This document shows positions 6,297 to 16,100 of a DNA stretch of 32,145 nucleotides, in pieces (positions within the stretch are counted from its first letter, which is position 1; every line of letters starts with the position of its first letter). The DNA lies in NCBI GenBank assembly GCA_027483995.1, contig JAIXTK010000228.1, positions 1 to 32,145 of the forward strand, given 5' to 3'. Below the pieces are notes generated by a model that was given only the letters and a program-made list of their open reading frames with translations, ran no database searches and was not told the origin of the DNA. Source of the stretch: Acetobacteraceae bacterium. Its GTDB lineage: Bacteria; Pseudomonadota; Alphaproteobacteria; Acetobacterales; Acetobacteraceae. The translations under genes were made by a program, and so were the position numbers.

Positions 6297-6602
6297 CTAG
6301 GCGATCATGCCGGGCCCGCCGCCACCGGGCTTGCGGGTGAGTGCCTCCAGCTTCGCCTCCAGGGCTGCGAGGCGGGCTTCGGCGTTTTCTTGCGCCTCGC
6401 GGGCGCGGGCGGCCATGGCGGCCACCACCTCGAACTCCTCGCGGCGCACAAGGTCGAGCCGGCGCAGCGTTTCGTCCACGCGGGCGCGGACCATGGCCTC
6501 GGCCTCGTCCTTCAGGCCGGCGAAGGCCGAGACGGCGCCACCGGCGATGCCGGCGAGGTCGCCGAACAGGCGGGGGCGGTTGGCGGGGGGAATCTCGGCC
6601 AT
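6297..6602 (-). CDS. ubiK: UbiK-like ubiquinone biosynthesis accessory factor (BMFP domain)
   Basis: A 101-residue protein matching the membrane fusogenic BMFP/YqiC/UbiK family. An amphipathic N-terminal half (LFGDLAGIAGGAVSAFAGLKDEAEAMVRARVDETL) leads into a C-terminal coiled coil (REAQENAEARLAALEAKLEALTRK). In enterobacteria UbiK assists the ubiquinone biosynthetic complex together with UbiJ. The characteristic RRLDLVRREEFEVV segment, where the family normally has a VSREEFDVQ-like motif, is present. The start at 6600-6602 has GGAG nine bases upstream. It is divergent from hldD across 86 bases that contain a tandem repeat. The family is clear; a ubiquinone role in this organism is taken from the family. 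Confidence 0.82.
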   Translation of the reverse strand: MAEIPPANRPRLFGDLAGIAGGAVSAFAGLKDEAEAMVRARVDETLRRLDLVRREEFEVVAAMAARAREAQENAEARLAALEAKLEALTRKPGGGGPGMIA

Positions 6603-6632
6603 GCCGTGTCTCCAGGGGCTGCGCCCAAGCGC

Positions 6633-6664
6633 CTATACGACAGGGGTCGGCTATACGACAGGGG
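6633..6664. repeat. Tandem 14-bp repeat in the ubiK/hldD intergenic region
   Basis: CTATACGACAGGGG occurs at 6633-6646 and again at 6651-6664, an 18-base period. A third TATACG follows at 6675-6680, nine bases before the hldD start. The motif contains a -10-like TATACG, so this may be overlapping promoter elements or a paired operator between the divergent genes. Confidence 0.6.
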
Positions 6665-6688
6665 CGGGGGCGATTATACGCCGATTCC

Positions 6689-7663
6689 ATGATCCTGGTC
6701 ACCGGAGGCGCCGGCTTTATCGGCTCGAATCTGCATGCGGCGCTGGTGCGCCGCGGGCTGGAAACCGTTGTCGTGGACCGGCTGCGCAGCAACGGCAAAT
6801 GGCGCAACCTGGCCGCCCATCCGCCGGCGCGGATCGTGGCGCCGGAGGAGCTGGATGGGTTCCTGGACGGGCATCCGCCGGTGGAGATGGTGTTCCATCT
6901 CGGCGCCATCAGCTCCACCACGGCGACAGACGGCGACCTGGTGTGGGCCGCGAACGTGGAGCTGCCGCAGCGCCTGTGGCGCTGGTGCGCGGCGCGCGGG
7001 GTGCGGATGGTCTATGCCTCCTCCGCCGCCACCTATGGCGATGGCGGGCAGGGCTTCGAGGACGGGCTGGAGGGGCTGGAGCGGTTGCGGCCGCTGAACC
7101 TGTATGGCTGGAGCAAGCACGCCTTCGACCTGTGGGTGGCCCGCGCCCTGGCCACCGGCGCGCCGCGCCCGCCGCAATGGGCGGGGCTGAAATTCTTCAA
7201 CGTCTATGGCCCGAACGAGGCGCACAAGGGCGCGATGATCTCCGTGGTGAAGGTGAAGCTGGACGAGGTGCGCGCCGGCCACGCGCCGCGCCTGTTCCGC
7301 TCCGACCGGGCGGATGTGGCGGATGGCGAGCAGCGGCGGGATTTCATCTGGGTGGGCGATACCGTGGATGTGATGCTGTGGCTGCTGGACCATCCCGGCG
7401 TGAACGGGCTGTTCAACCTGGGCACCGGCACTGGCCGCACCTACCGGTCGGTGGCCGAGGCGGTGTGCCGTGCTTCCGGCACCGCGCCCGGCATGGAGTT
7501 CATCGACATGCCGGAGGTGCTGCGCGGCCGCTACCAGAGCTTCACGGAGGCGCCGATGGGCCGGCTGCGCGCGGCGGGCTTCGCGGGGCAGTTCACCTCG
7601 CTGGAGGAGGGCGTGGCGCGGTATGCCGCCATCGTGCGGCGTGATCCGGATGGGGTGGCATGA
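6689..7663 (+). CDS. hldD: ADP-L-glycero-D-manno-heptose 6-epimerase
   Basis: A 324-residue extended short-chain dehydrogenase. It converts ADP-D-glycero-D-manno-heptose to the L-glycero form used in LPS inner core assembly. The N-terminal NADP loop is TGGAGFIGS (residues 5-13). The catalytic Tyr-Lys pair lies in YGWSK (Y139, K143), with YASSAATYG upstream. Family-specific stretches are HLGAISSTTATDGD, FFNVYGPNEAHKGAM and the sugar-side RRDFIWVGDTVDVMLWLL. The ATG at 6689 lacks a convincing Shine-Dalgarno sequence but is the only start that leaves the Rossmann strand at the usual place. It is the first gene of a tightly packed + strand run; its stop overlaps the lgt start. The rest of the heptose pathway is elsewhere. 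Confidence 0.92.
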   Translation: MILVTGGAGFIGSNLHAALVRRGLETVVVDRLRSNGKWRNLAAHPPARIVAPEELDGFLDGHPPVEMVFHLGAISSTTATDGDLVWAANVELPQRLWRWCAARGVRMVYASSAATYGDGGQGFEDGLEGLERLRPLNLYGWSKHAFDLWVARALATGAPRPPQWAGLKFFNVYGPNEAHKGAMISVVKVKLDEVRAGHAPRLFRSDRADVADGEQRRDFIWVGDTVDVMLWLLDHPGVNGLFNLGTGTGRTYRSVAEAVCRASGTAPGMEFIDMPEVLRGRYQSFTEAPMGRLRAAGFAGQFTSLEEGVARYAAIVRRDPDGVA

Positions 7664-8457
7664 GCTTCGAACTGTTCCCCGACAGCACCACGCTGCTGGT
7701 GCTGGGCCCCCTGGTGCTGCGCTACTACGCGCTGGCCTATATCGGCGGGCTGGTGATCGGCTGGCGCTGGATGCGCCGGCTGGTGGAGCGCACGCCCGCG
7801 GTGGCAACCCCGCTGCAGGCGGATGACTACCTCACCTGGGCCACGGCGGGCGTGGTGCTCGGCGGGCGGCTTGGCTACGTGCTGTTCTACCAGCCGGAGA
7901 AGTATTTCGCCGACCCTGTGGCGATCTTCCAGGTGTGGCAGGGCGGCATGTCGTTCCATGGCGGCATGCTGGGCGTGGCGATCGCCACCTTCGCCTTTTG
8001 CCGCAAGCATGGCATCCCGCTGTGGGGCTTTGCCGACCGGGTGGCGGTGGTGGCGCCGGTGGGGCTGTTCCTGGGCCGCGTCGCCAACTTCATGAACGGC
8101 GAGCTGTGGGGCCGCGAGGCACCGCCCGGCCTGCCCTGGGCGATGCGCTTCGCCCATGGCGGCGATGTGCTGCGCCACCCCAGCCAGCTCTACCAGGCCG
8201 GGCTGGAGGGGCTGCTGTTGCTGGCGGTGATGGTGGTGCTGGCCCGCAGCGATGCGGTGCGGGCGCGAACCGGGATGCTCACCGGCGTGTTCCTGTGCGG
8301 CTACGCGGTGGCGCGCATCATCGGCGAGTTCTTCCGCGAGCCGGATGCCTATCTCGGCTACCTCTATGCCGGCGCCACGATGGGCCAGCTGCTGAGCCTG
8401 CCGATGCTGCTGCTGGGGCTGGGGCTGGTGCTGGTGATGGTCGCGCGCGCGCGATGA
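7660..8457 (+). CDS. lgt: Phosphatidylglycerol-prolipoprotein diacylglyceryl transferase
   Basis: A 265-residue polytopic inner-membrane enzyme that attaches diacylglycerol from phosphatidylglycerol to the lipobox Cys of prolipoproteins. About seven membrane segments can be seen. The HGGMLG motif is at residues 100-105 and the Lgt signature GRVANFMNGELWGR at 139-152; the latter holds the essential Arg and Asn-rich loop. A third conserved block, HPSQLYQAGLEG, follows. The ATG overlaps the hldD stop (ATGA), and its own stop overlaps the next start in the same way, so expression is coupled along the run. A likely substrate, the lipoprotein gene, lies in the same run. Confidence 0.96.
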   Translation: MSFELFPDSTTLLVLGPLVLRYYALAYIGGLVIGWRWMRRLVERTPAVATPLQADDYLTWATAGVVLGGRLGYVLFYQPEKYFADPVAIFQVWQGGMSFHGGMLGVAIATFAFCRKHGIPLWGFADRVAVVAPVGLFLGRVANFMNGELWGREAPPGLPWAMRFAHGGDVLRHPSQLYQAGLEGLLLLAVMVVLARSDAVRARTGMLTGVFLCGYAVARIIGEFFREPDAYLGYLYAGATMGQLLSLPMLLLGLGLVLVMVARAR

Positions 8458-9431
8458 GCGGGCCGGAGCGGCTGGACCATTTCATGGCCCGGGCCAACGC
8501 CGCCTACTACGCCGGGCCGGATCCGCTGGCCGGCTTCACCACGGCACCCGAGATCTCCCAGGTGTTTGGCGAACTGCTCGGCGCCTGGGCCGCGGTGGCG
8601 TGGCAGGCGATGGGCGCGCCGGAGGATGCGATCCTGGCCGAGGCGGGGCCCGGCCGCGGCACGCTGATGGCCGATGCGCTGCGGGTGCTGCGCCGGGCGG
8701 CGCCGGATCTGGCCGGGCGGGTGCAGCTGGTGGAGACCTCGCCCTCCCTGCGCGCGCGCCAGGCTTCGGTGGTGCCGGGGGCCGCGTGGCACGACCGCAT
8801 CGAGGACCTGCCCCCTGCCCCGCTGCTGCTGCTGGCCAATGAGTTCCTGGATGCCCTGCCGATCCGCCAGAGCGTGCGCCGTGGCGCCGGATGGATGGAG
8901 CGGCATGTGGCCGGGGGCGCCTTCGTGGAACTGCCCTGCCCTGCCCCGCCGGGCCCCGACGCGGCCGAGGGCGAGGTGGTGGAATGGAGCGATGCCGCGC
9001 GCGCCGTGATGCGGCATGTGGCCGGCCGCGTGGTGGCGCATGGGGGCGTGGCGCTGTTCATCGACTATGGGCCGGAGCATTCCGCGCCCGGTGACAGCCT
9101 GCAGGCGGTGCGGGCTGGGGAGGCCGCGGACCCGCTCGGCCCGGCGGGCGAGGCCGACCTCACCGCCCATGTGGATTTCGCCGCCCTGGCCGCCATCGCG
9201 CGCGAGGCAGGGGCTACGGTGCAGGGGCCGGTGGCGCAGGGGGTCTTCCTCGCCCGTCTTGGCCTGTTCGAGCGCAGCCGGGCGCTGGCCGGCCGCCAGC
9301 CGCCCGCCACCGCCGGCGCGCTGATGCAGGCCGCGCAGCGCCTGGCCGAGCCGCATCTGATGGGGCGGCTGTTCAAGGCGATGGCGGTTTGCCACCCTGC
9401 GCTGCCCCCCCTGCCGGGATTTGCCGCATGA
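8454..9431 (+). CDS. MidA/NDUFAF7-family SAM-dependent methyltransferase
   Basis: A 325-residue protein of the class I methyltransferase family that includes human NDUFAF7 and Dictyostelium MidA. In mitochondria this enzyme dimethylates an Arg of a complex I subunit during assembly. The family start FTTAPEISQVFGELLGAW (residues 28-45) is followed by the SAM-binding motif AEAGPGRGTLM (62-72), LLLLANEFLDALPIRQ and a terminal FKAMAV block. The N-terminus is shorter than usual: the leading helices and the YY of the ARYM...GYY region survive only as FMARANAAYY. The ATG at 8454 overlaps the lgt stop, so the short form is probably real. A complex I assembly role is taken from the family. Confidence 0.85.
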   Translation: MSGPERLDHFMARANAAYYAGPDPLAGFTTAPEISQVFGELLGAWAAVAWQAMGAPEDAILAEAGPGRGTLMADALRVLRRAAPDLAGRVQLVETSPSLRARQASVVPGAAWHDRIEDLPPAPLLLLANEFLDALPIRQSVRRGAGWMERHVAGGAFVELPCPAPPGPDAAEGEVVEWSDAARAVMRHVAGRVVAHGGVALFIDYGPEHSAPGDSLQAVRAGEAADPLGPAGEADLTAHVDFAALAAIAREAGATVQGPVAQGVFLARLGLFERSRALAGRQPPATAGALMQAAQRLAEPHLMGRLFKAMAVCHPALPPLPGFAA

Positions 9432-10189
9432 CCGAAGCCGAGTTCGTCGCCGCCCCCGGAATCGCGGCCCGGCACGGGTTCTTCACCCGCCGCGGCGGCG
9501 TTTCCACCGGGCCCTATGCCAGCCTGAACTGCGCCTGGTCGGGCCAGGATTCGCGCGATGCCATCCTGGAGAACCGCCGCCGCGCCGCCGCCGCCGTGGG
9601 GGCGGAATTGCCGAACCTCATCGGCCTCACCCAGGTGCACGGGCCGGACGTGGTGCGGGTGGAAACCCCCTGGCGCCCCGGCGAGGGCCCGCGCGCCGAT
9701 GCCGCCGTGACCGCCACGCCCGGCATCGCCATCGGCATCGTGACGGCGGATTGCGCCCCGGTGCTGTTCGCCGATGCCGAGGCGGGCGTGGTCGGTGGCG
9801 CCCATGCCGGCTGGCGCGGCGCGCTCTCCGGCGTGCTGGAGGCGACACTCTCCGCCATGGAAGCCCTGGGGGCGGACCGGCGCCGCATCGCCGCTGCCGT
9901 CGGCCCCTGCATCGGCCAGGCGAGCTACGAGGTGGCGGCCGATCTGCGCGACGCCGTGCTGGCGCGCGACCCCGAAGATGCCCGTTTCTTCGCCGATGGC
10001 CGGCCCGAGCGCTGGCAGTTCGACCTCGCCGGCTATTGCGCGCAACGCCTGCGCGCGGCCGGGACCGGCACGGTGGAGGCGCTGTTCCTCGATACGCTGT
10101 CCGACGAGGCCCGCTTCTTCAGCCACCGGCGCCGGACGCTCGCCGGCGGTGGCGTGATCGGGCACCAGATGTCGATCATCACGCTATAA
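9428..10189 (+). CDS. pgeF: Peptidoglycan editing factor PgeF (YfiH/LACC1 family)
   Basis: A 253-residue member of the YfiH/LACC1 family, once called multicopper polyphenol oxidases. In E. coli PgeF removes wrongly built peptidoglycan precursors, and relatives act as purine nucleoside phosphorylases. The zinc site is visible as H71 (QVHGPD), C109 (TADCAPVLF) and H126 (GGAHAGWRG). The conserved GPCIGQASYEV and the terminal FFSHRR are also present. Length fits the family. Its ATG overlaps the stop of the methyltransferase gene (ATGA). Within this run it adds an envelope quality-control function next to hldD and lgt. Confidence 0.92.
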   Translation: MTEAEFVAAPGIAARHGFFTRRGGVSTGPYASLNCAWSGQDSRDAILENRRRAAAAVGAELPNLIGLTQVHGPDVVRVETPWRPGEGPRADAAVTATPGIAIGIVTADCAPVLFADAEAGVVGGAHAGWRGALSGVLEATLSAMEALGADRRRIAAAVGPCIGQASYEVAADLRDAVLARDPEDARFFADGRPERWQFDLAGYCAQRLRAAGTGTVEALFLDTLSDEARFFSHRRRTLAGGGVIGHQMSIITL

Positions 10190-10197
10190 GGCACGGC

Positions 10198-10266
10198 ATG
10201 CCCTATCTCTGGATGTTCATGGCGATGATTGTCCTGGCCACGCTGGTGTCCTGTGTCCTGGTCTAG
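10198..10266 (+). CDS. Possible 22-residue hydrophobic peptide
   Basis: An ATG eight bases after the pgeF stop opens a 22-codon frame ending in TAG at 10264-10266. The peptide starts MPYLWMFMAMIVLATLV and would form one membrane segment. AAGG lies about nine bases before the ATG. Its stop lies 14 bases inside the start region of the following lipoprotein gene, so it could be a small membrane protein, a coupling leader that delivers ribosomes to the non-ATG lipoprotein start, or chance. No homology is recognised. Confidence 0.3.
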   Translation: MPYLWMFMAMIVLATLVSCVLV

Positions 10267-11155
10267 GCTCGCCCTGGTCCTGGTGCTGCTGGTCGCCGCC
10301 TGCGGCGACCTGCCGCGGCCGTTCGAGGGGCGGCCGGGGGCGATCGGCTCCCGGTTGTCGCAGCCTCCGCCGGCGCGGCTGGCGGTGGTGCCCACCGGGC
10401 AGGTGCTGCTGGGCGATGCCGCGGCCGGGCAATACGCCAGCGCCGTGGCCGAGGCGATGCAGGAGGAGGCGCTGCCCGCGGTGGCCGAGCCGGTGCGCCC
10501 CGGCGACTGGCGGCTGGAGCTGTCGGCCGCGCTGCGTGGGTCTCAGGTGGTGCCCGGCTTCCGCGTGCGCGACCCCGCCGGGGCGGAGCGTGGCCTGGCC
10601 GAGGCCCAGCCGGTGCCGGCCGCCACCTGGAGCGAAGCCGCACCCGACATGCTGCGCCGCGCCGGGCGGGAGGCAGCGCCGACCATCGCCGGCCTGCTCG
10701 CCGGCATCGAGGCGGCACGGCGCGATGCCGACCCGGACAGCCTGGTGAACCGCCCGGTGCGCATCCATCTGCGCCCGATCACCGGCGCGCCCGGGGACGG
10801 CAACCGCGCGCTGGCCCGCCACATGCGCGAGCAGCTCATGCGCCTGGGCATGACCGTGCAGGACAAGGCCGATGGCGCGGACTATGCCGTGGGGGCGGAG
10901 GTTTCGCTGGCCGACATGCCGGGCAACCAGCAGCGGGTGGAAATCCGCTGGCGCGTGGCCGATGCCCGCGGGGCGGAGGCCGGGCAGGTGGCGCAGCTGA
11001 ACCAGGTGCCGCGCGGCACGCTGGCCGGGCTGTGGGCCGACGTGGCGCTGGTGGTGGCGCAGGAAGCCGCCGGCGGGATCAAGGACGTGATCGGCAACCA
11101 GACCAACCCGAAGCGCGCCACCCCGGCAGCCACACCCCCGGCGGCGGCGCGGTAG
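10253..11155 (+). CDS. Conserved lipoprotein of unknown function
   Basis: About 300 residues beginning with a lipoprotein signal: SWSRLALVLVLLVAAC, with lipobox V-A-A-C and Cys17 as the predicted lipidated residue when the GTG at 10253 is used. A TTG at 10229 would lengthen the signal by eight residues including two extra Trp, which is less natural. The mature part has an Ala/Pro-rich stretch, two beta-rich segments (DWRLELSAALRGSQVVPGFRVRD and DYAVGAEVSLADMPGNQQRVEIRWRV) and a variable Pro/Ala tail. I do not recognise a named family. It closes the hldD-lgt-midA-pgeF run; lgt upstream is the enzyme that would lipidate it. The location is periplasmic, membrane-anchored; the function is unknown. 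Confidence 0.75.
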   Translation: MSWSRLALVLVLLVAACGDLPRPFEGRPGAIGSRLSQPPPARLAVVPTGQVLLGDAAAGQYASAVAEAMQEEALPAVAEPVRPGDWRLELSAALRGSQVVPGFRVRDPAGAERGLAEAQPVPAATWSEAAPDMLRRAGREAAPTIAGLLAGIEAARRDADPDSLVNRPVRIHLRPITGAPGDGNRALARHMREQLMRLGMTVQDKADGADYAVGAEVSLADMPGNQQRVEIRWRVADARGAEAGQVAQLNQVPRGTLAGLWADVALVVAQEAAGGIKDVIGNQTNPKRATPAATPPAAAR

Positions 11156-11189
11156 AGAAACAGCCATGCGGCCTTGAAAGCCGCGCTCG

Positions 11190-11219
11190 TTGGACAGGGG
11201 GGCGGGCTGTTGCTAGAAC
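11190..11219 (+). promoter_or_regulatory. Candidate sigma-70 type promoter for prs
   Basis: TTGGAC (11190-11195) and TAGAAC (11214-11219) are separated by 18 bases, a good match to housekeeping promoters of alphaproteobacteria. It lies in the 184-base gap between the lipoprotein stop and the prs start, about 120 bases upstream of the ATG, and leaves a GC-rich leader. No riboswitch-like structure was recognised in the leader. Confidence 0.45.
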
Positions 11220-11339
11220 GCCGCCGTCAGCTTCGCCCCTCCAGGCCCGCCTTGCGCCGCCGCGGCCGCGCCGTTGCCCCAAGCCGGCTCCGCCGGCCTC
11301 CGGTTCCGGTCCGGATCGCCCCATCTGGATCCCCGCCCC

Positions 11340-12272
<933 letters not shown>

Positions 12273-12282
12273 GGACGACACG

Positions 12283-12834
12283 ATGCCGATGCTCGCCCAA
12301 ACCCGCTTCTGGTTCCTGCGCCATGGCGAAACCGACTGGAACGCCAAGGGGTGGAGCCAGGGCAATGTCGATATCCCGCTGAACGCCACCGGCATCGCCC
12401 AGGCCCAGGCCGCGGCCCCGCTGCTGGTCAACCGCGGCATTGCCAGCATCGTCGCCTCGCCGCTGTCGCGCGCGCATGACACGGCGAAGGTGGCGGGCGA
12501 ACTGCTGGGCCTGCCGGTGCACCTGGATGAAGGGCTGCGCGAAACCGCCTTCGGCGACAAGGAAGGCCAGCCGATGTCGGAGTGGTTTTCGCACTGGGTG
12601 GAAGGCAGCTACACGCCGCCCAACGGCGAAAGCTTCGTCGACCTGCGCACCCGCGCCGTGGCTGCCGTCAACCGCGCGCTGGAACGCCCGGGCCTGGTGC
12701 TGATCGTCGCCCATGGTGCGCTGTTCCGCGCGCTGCGCGCCGAGATGGGGCTGGAGCCCAACGTCCGCACCCGCAACGCCTGGCCGATGCTCTGCGACCC
12801 CGGTGCACCCTGGACGCTGACCGACGCCGCTTGA
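12283..12834 (+). CDS. Histidine phosphatase family protein (phosphoglycerate mutase-like)
   Basis: A 183-residue member of the histidine phosphatase superfamily. The catalytic LRHGETDWN has H14. R63 lies in SPLSRAHDTA, the acidic residue is E87 in LRETAFGD, and the second His is H144 in VAHGALFRAL. It is too short for a glycolytic phosphoglycerate mutase and fits the broad GpmB/CobC-like phosphatase group. The true substrate cannot be told; the location just after prs hints at sugar-phosphate or nucleotide metabolism but proves nothing. GAGG lies eight bases before the ATG at 12283. A hairpin follows the stop codon. Confidence 0.85.
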   Translation: MPMLAQTRFWFLRHGETDWNAKGWSQGNVDIPLNATGIAQAQAAAPLLVNRGIASIVASPLSRAHDTAKVAGELLGLPVHLDEGLRETAFGDKEGQPMSEWFSHWVEGSYTPPNGESFVDLRTRAVAAVNRALERPGLVLIVAHGALFRALRAEMGLEPNVRTRNAWPMLCDPGAPWTLTDAA

Positions 12835-13118
12835 GGTGACGCAGGGGGGAATCGGCCCCCTCGCCGCGGATCGCGGCACAGCGCATCTTCCAACCCACCT
12901 GGCCCCGGCACGGCGTGCATCGGCGGTTTCGCCGGCGCCGTTCTGCGGTGTTCCGGCGCGGTGCGCCCGTAGTCTTCCCAGGTGGACATTTCGATATCGG
13001 CCCTCCTAAGGGAGATGACGGCTTCTGATCGACGACAGCCAGCCGGCGTTGCCTGTTCTTCAAAACTGCTGACAGGTGCACCGATCTGACTTCATGCGGC
13101 CATCGAGGTACCTCACCG
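12835..13118. other. Gap with a small hairpin upstream of the PAS kinase gene
   Basis: This 284-base gap has no convincing gene. AGGGGG (12843-12848) pairs with CCCCCT (12856-12861) just after the phosphatase stop and may end that transcript, though without a U-run. The rest is ordinary GC-rich sequence. The last 20 bases hold the palindrome GAGGTACCTC (13105-13114), whose first half supplies the GAGG ahead of the kinase ATG. I could not place a promoter. Confidence 0.4.
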
Positions 13119-16100
13119 ATGACGCTTCCGGCTCTGGCTGCCTGGGCGAAAATGCCCAGGATTCTCTCGCTCTGGTCCACCAGCATCATCTTCGCCGTTG
13201 CGGTGATGCTGCCCTTGCTGATCCATATGGCGGTCAATATCGGCCAGTCCTTCACGGCGGCCCGGCTCGAAGCCGAGAGCGCCCGCATGGATGCGGCCAC
13301 GCGCACGGCGGTGAACATCGAAACCCACCTCGCCGTGATCGCCCATGCCGTGCGGGCAGCCTCCGCCTCGGCGAGCCTGGCGCGGGGCGAACTCGGCACC
13401 TATGTCGGCGAACTCCGCCTCATGGTGTCCGCGCTCGGCGTTCGATCGGCAACGCTCTACGACGGGCAAGGTGCCATCATCGCCCGGACGGAGGCGAGCA
13501 CCGCGCCACCGATCCCGGTTGAGCAACTGGCCGCGGCATCGGCGAACCTGTTGGGACTGGCCGATATCGGCCCCCGGCCTGAAGAGGTGCGCGCCCTCGC
13601 CATCACCGCCCCCGCCGCCCTGCCGCAGGGTGGCCGCGGCTGGCTGGCGTTCGAGATTGCGCCCCAGCTGTTCGGCACCCTGGGTCTGGCCCGGCTGCTG
13701 GACCAGGATGAGGTGCTGACCGTGCGAGACCGGGCCGGGCGGTTGTTCTGGCGCACCTATGCCCATGATGTGGGGGAACCCCTGCCCGCCAGCATGGCCG
13801 GTGCGCTTGCCTCGGCGGGCGGCGCCGGGGTCTTCCGCAACATCTCGATCCTGACGAAAGAGGCACGGACGCTGGCCTTCACCCATGCCGCCGGGGGCGC
13901 GCTGTTTATCACCAGCAGCATGCCATCGCGGGATCTCTACGCGAGCCTGCCGCTCGGGCCCGTCGGGACCGTGGCGCTGGCGGTGGCCTCGATCGCCGGC
14001 TCCGTTGCGCTGGCGCTGTTCTTCAGCCGCATCCTGGTGGGCGCCTTCCGCCGTGCCGCCCTGGGGCAGGACACCAACGGAATCGGGCTGGCAGAGGCCG
14101 AGGCGCTGGGTGCGGAGGTTCGTGCAGACCGGCAGAGCCTGCTCGGCACCCTGTCCTGCGTGGCGCTGCTGGAAATGCACTGGCACGGGGGCGGCCCGGC
14201 GGCCCGCGTGGCCATCCATCCCTCGCCGCAGTTCAGGTCCCTCATGCACCCCGGGGGCGGCGAGCTTGGGTCGGCCGAGGCGATCGTGGATCTGTTCGAT
14301 CCCCGAGACCAGCCGGCGCTGGCGGCCGCGCTGGCGGATGCCACCACGAAGGGCGGCACCTTCTCGCTGGTGGTCCGCACATGCAAGGCGCAGAACCCGC
14401 CCTCCTGGTTCCGGCTCATCGGGGTCGGGACCCTGGCCCGGGATGGCCAGGCCGGGCGCCTGATCCTGACGCTGGAGGACATCACGCAGGCGCATCTGGC
14501 CGCCAGCGAGCGCGCGGTGAACGAAAAGCGCCTGCAGATGGCGACCGATGCCGCCGAGCTCGGCATCTGGGAGCTGGAGGTGGCCACGGGCCGGCGCTAC
14601 TTCTCCAACCGGCTGTGGCGCATGATCGGCATGGAGCCGCGCGAGGGCGGCCTCACCCGCGACGAGACGCTGGCGCTGGTCCACCCCGATGACCGCGCCC
14701 CCTTCCTGGACCTCAACGCGCTGATCAGCGAGCCGCTGTCCGAATGCCACTATCGCGCCGTGCTGCCCACCCGCGGCATCCGGCACTGGTCCGTCACCAC
14801 CACGGTGATGAGGGACGACGATGGCCGGCCCACCCATGTCATCGGCCTCATCTCCGATGTGACACGGCAGAAGGAAACGGAGCTGGAGGTGCGCAGCCAT
14901 GCCTCGCAGCTCGCTTTGGCCGCCGAGATCGCGGATATCGGCGTGTGGGAACGCGACCAGCCCGACGGGCAGATGCGCTGGATCAAGAAGCCTTCGGTGT
15001 TCGCGCGGTTGCAGGAAGGCCGCAGCTTCTCCTTCCAGCTGGACCTGATGTCGATCATCCACGAAGGCGACCGCGACCGGTTGCGCCGCGATTGGGGCAC
15101 GGTCGATCTGGCCGCCATCGAGGCGCGGATGTACGCGCCCGATGGAACGCCGCTCGATACCTCGCCACGCCAGGAGATCGTGTTCCGTGGCGTGATGATG
15201 AACGGCGACATCCGCCACATCCAGGCCACGCGGGTGTTCCTGCGCGGGCCCTCCGGCCGGATCAGCCGGACCATCGGTGTGTTTGCCGACATCACCGAGC
15301 GGCTGATGCGGGAGCGCGAGATCGCCGAGCGCGAAGCGCGGTTCCGGCTGGCCATCGACGCCGCCGATCTCGGCATGTTCACCATCGATCTGCCGACCGG
15401 CGCGCTGGAGCGGTCGGACCGCATGCTGCAGATGCTGGGATGGCCGGTGACACCGGAGGAACGCCACCGGCCCTATGACGTGCCCTCGCTGCACCCCGAC
15501 GATGCCGCGAAGGTGCTGGCCGACCGCGAGGCCTGGGTGCGCGGGGGCGCGCAGGGGCGGCACCGCGCCACCTACCGCGTGTGGCACCGCGACGGATCCA
15601 TCCGCCACCTGGAGGTGCTGCAGCTGGCGGAGCGCGACCCGGAAGGGCAGCCGGTGCGCATCGTCGCGGCCGTGCGCGACCAGACGGAGATGCACCTTGC
15701 GGCCCAGGCGCTGCAGGACAGCGAGGCCCGGATGCGGCTCGCGGTCGAGGCGGCGGATATCGGGGTCTTCGAGTACGACGTGGAGACGGGGGACGGCTAC
15801 TGGTCGGACCGCGCGTGGCGCATGCGCGGGCTGGAGCCGCGGGACGGCATCCTGGCGCCCGAGAAGGTGATGGCGCTGGTCCACCCCGACGACCTCGCGC
15901 GGACGCAGCATACGGTGGACATTCGGGCCGCACAGTCTGACGGGACAAGCCACGAACACGAGTTCCGGGTGGTTTGGGCCGATGGCACCATCCGCCACAT
16001 CCTGTCCCGCAGCCTCACCCGGCGCGGCGCCGATGGGCAGGGCGTGAAGGTGATCGGCGTGAACATCGACATCACCGAGCGCATCCTGGCAACGCGCCGG

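Noticed and set aside
13105-13114. GAGGTACCTC palindrome as a hairpin hiding the kinase ribosome site
   Set aside because: A ten-base perfect palindrome with no loop cannot fold on itself; it could only pair between molecules or serve as a protein site.
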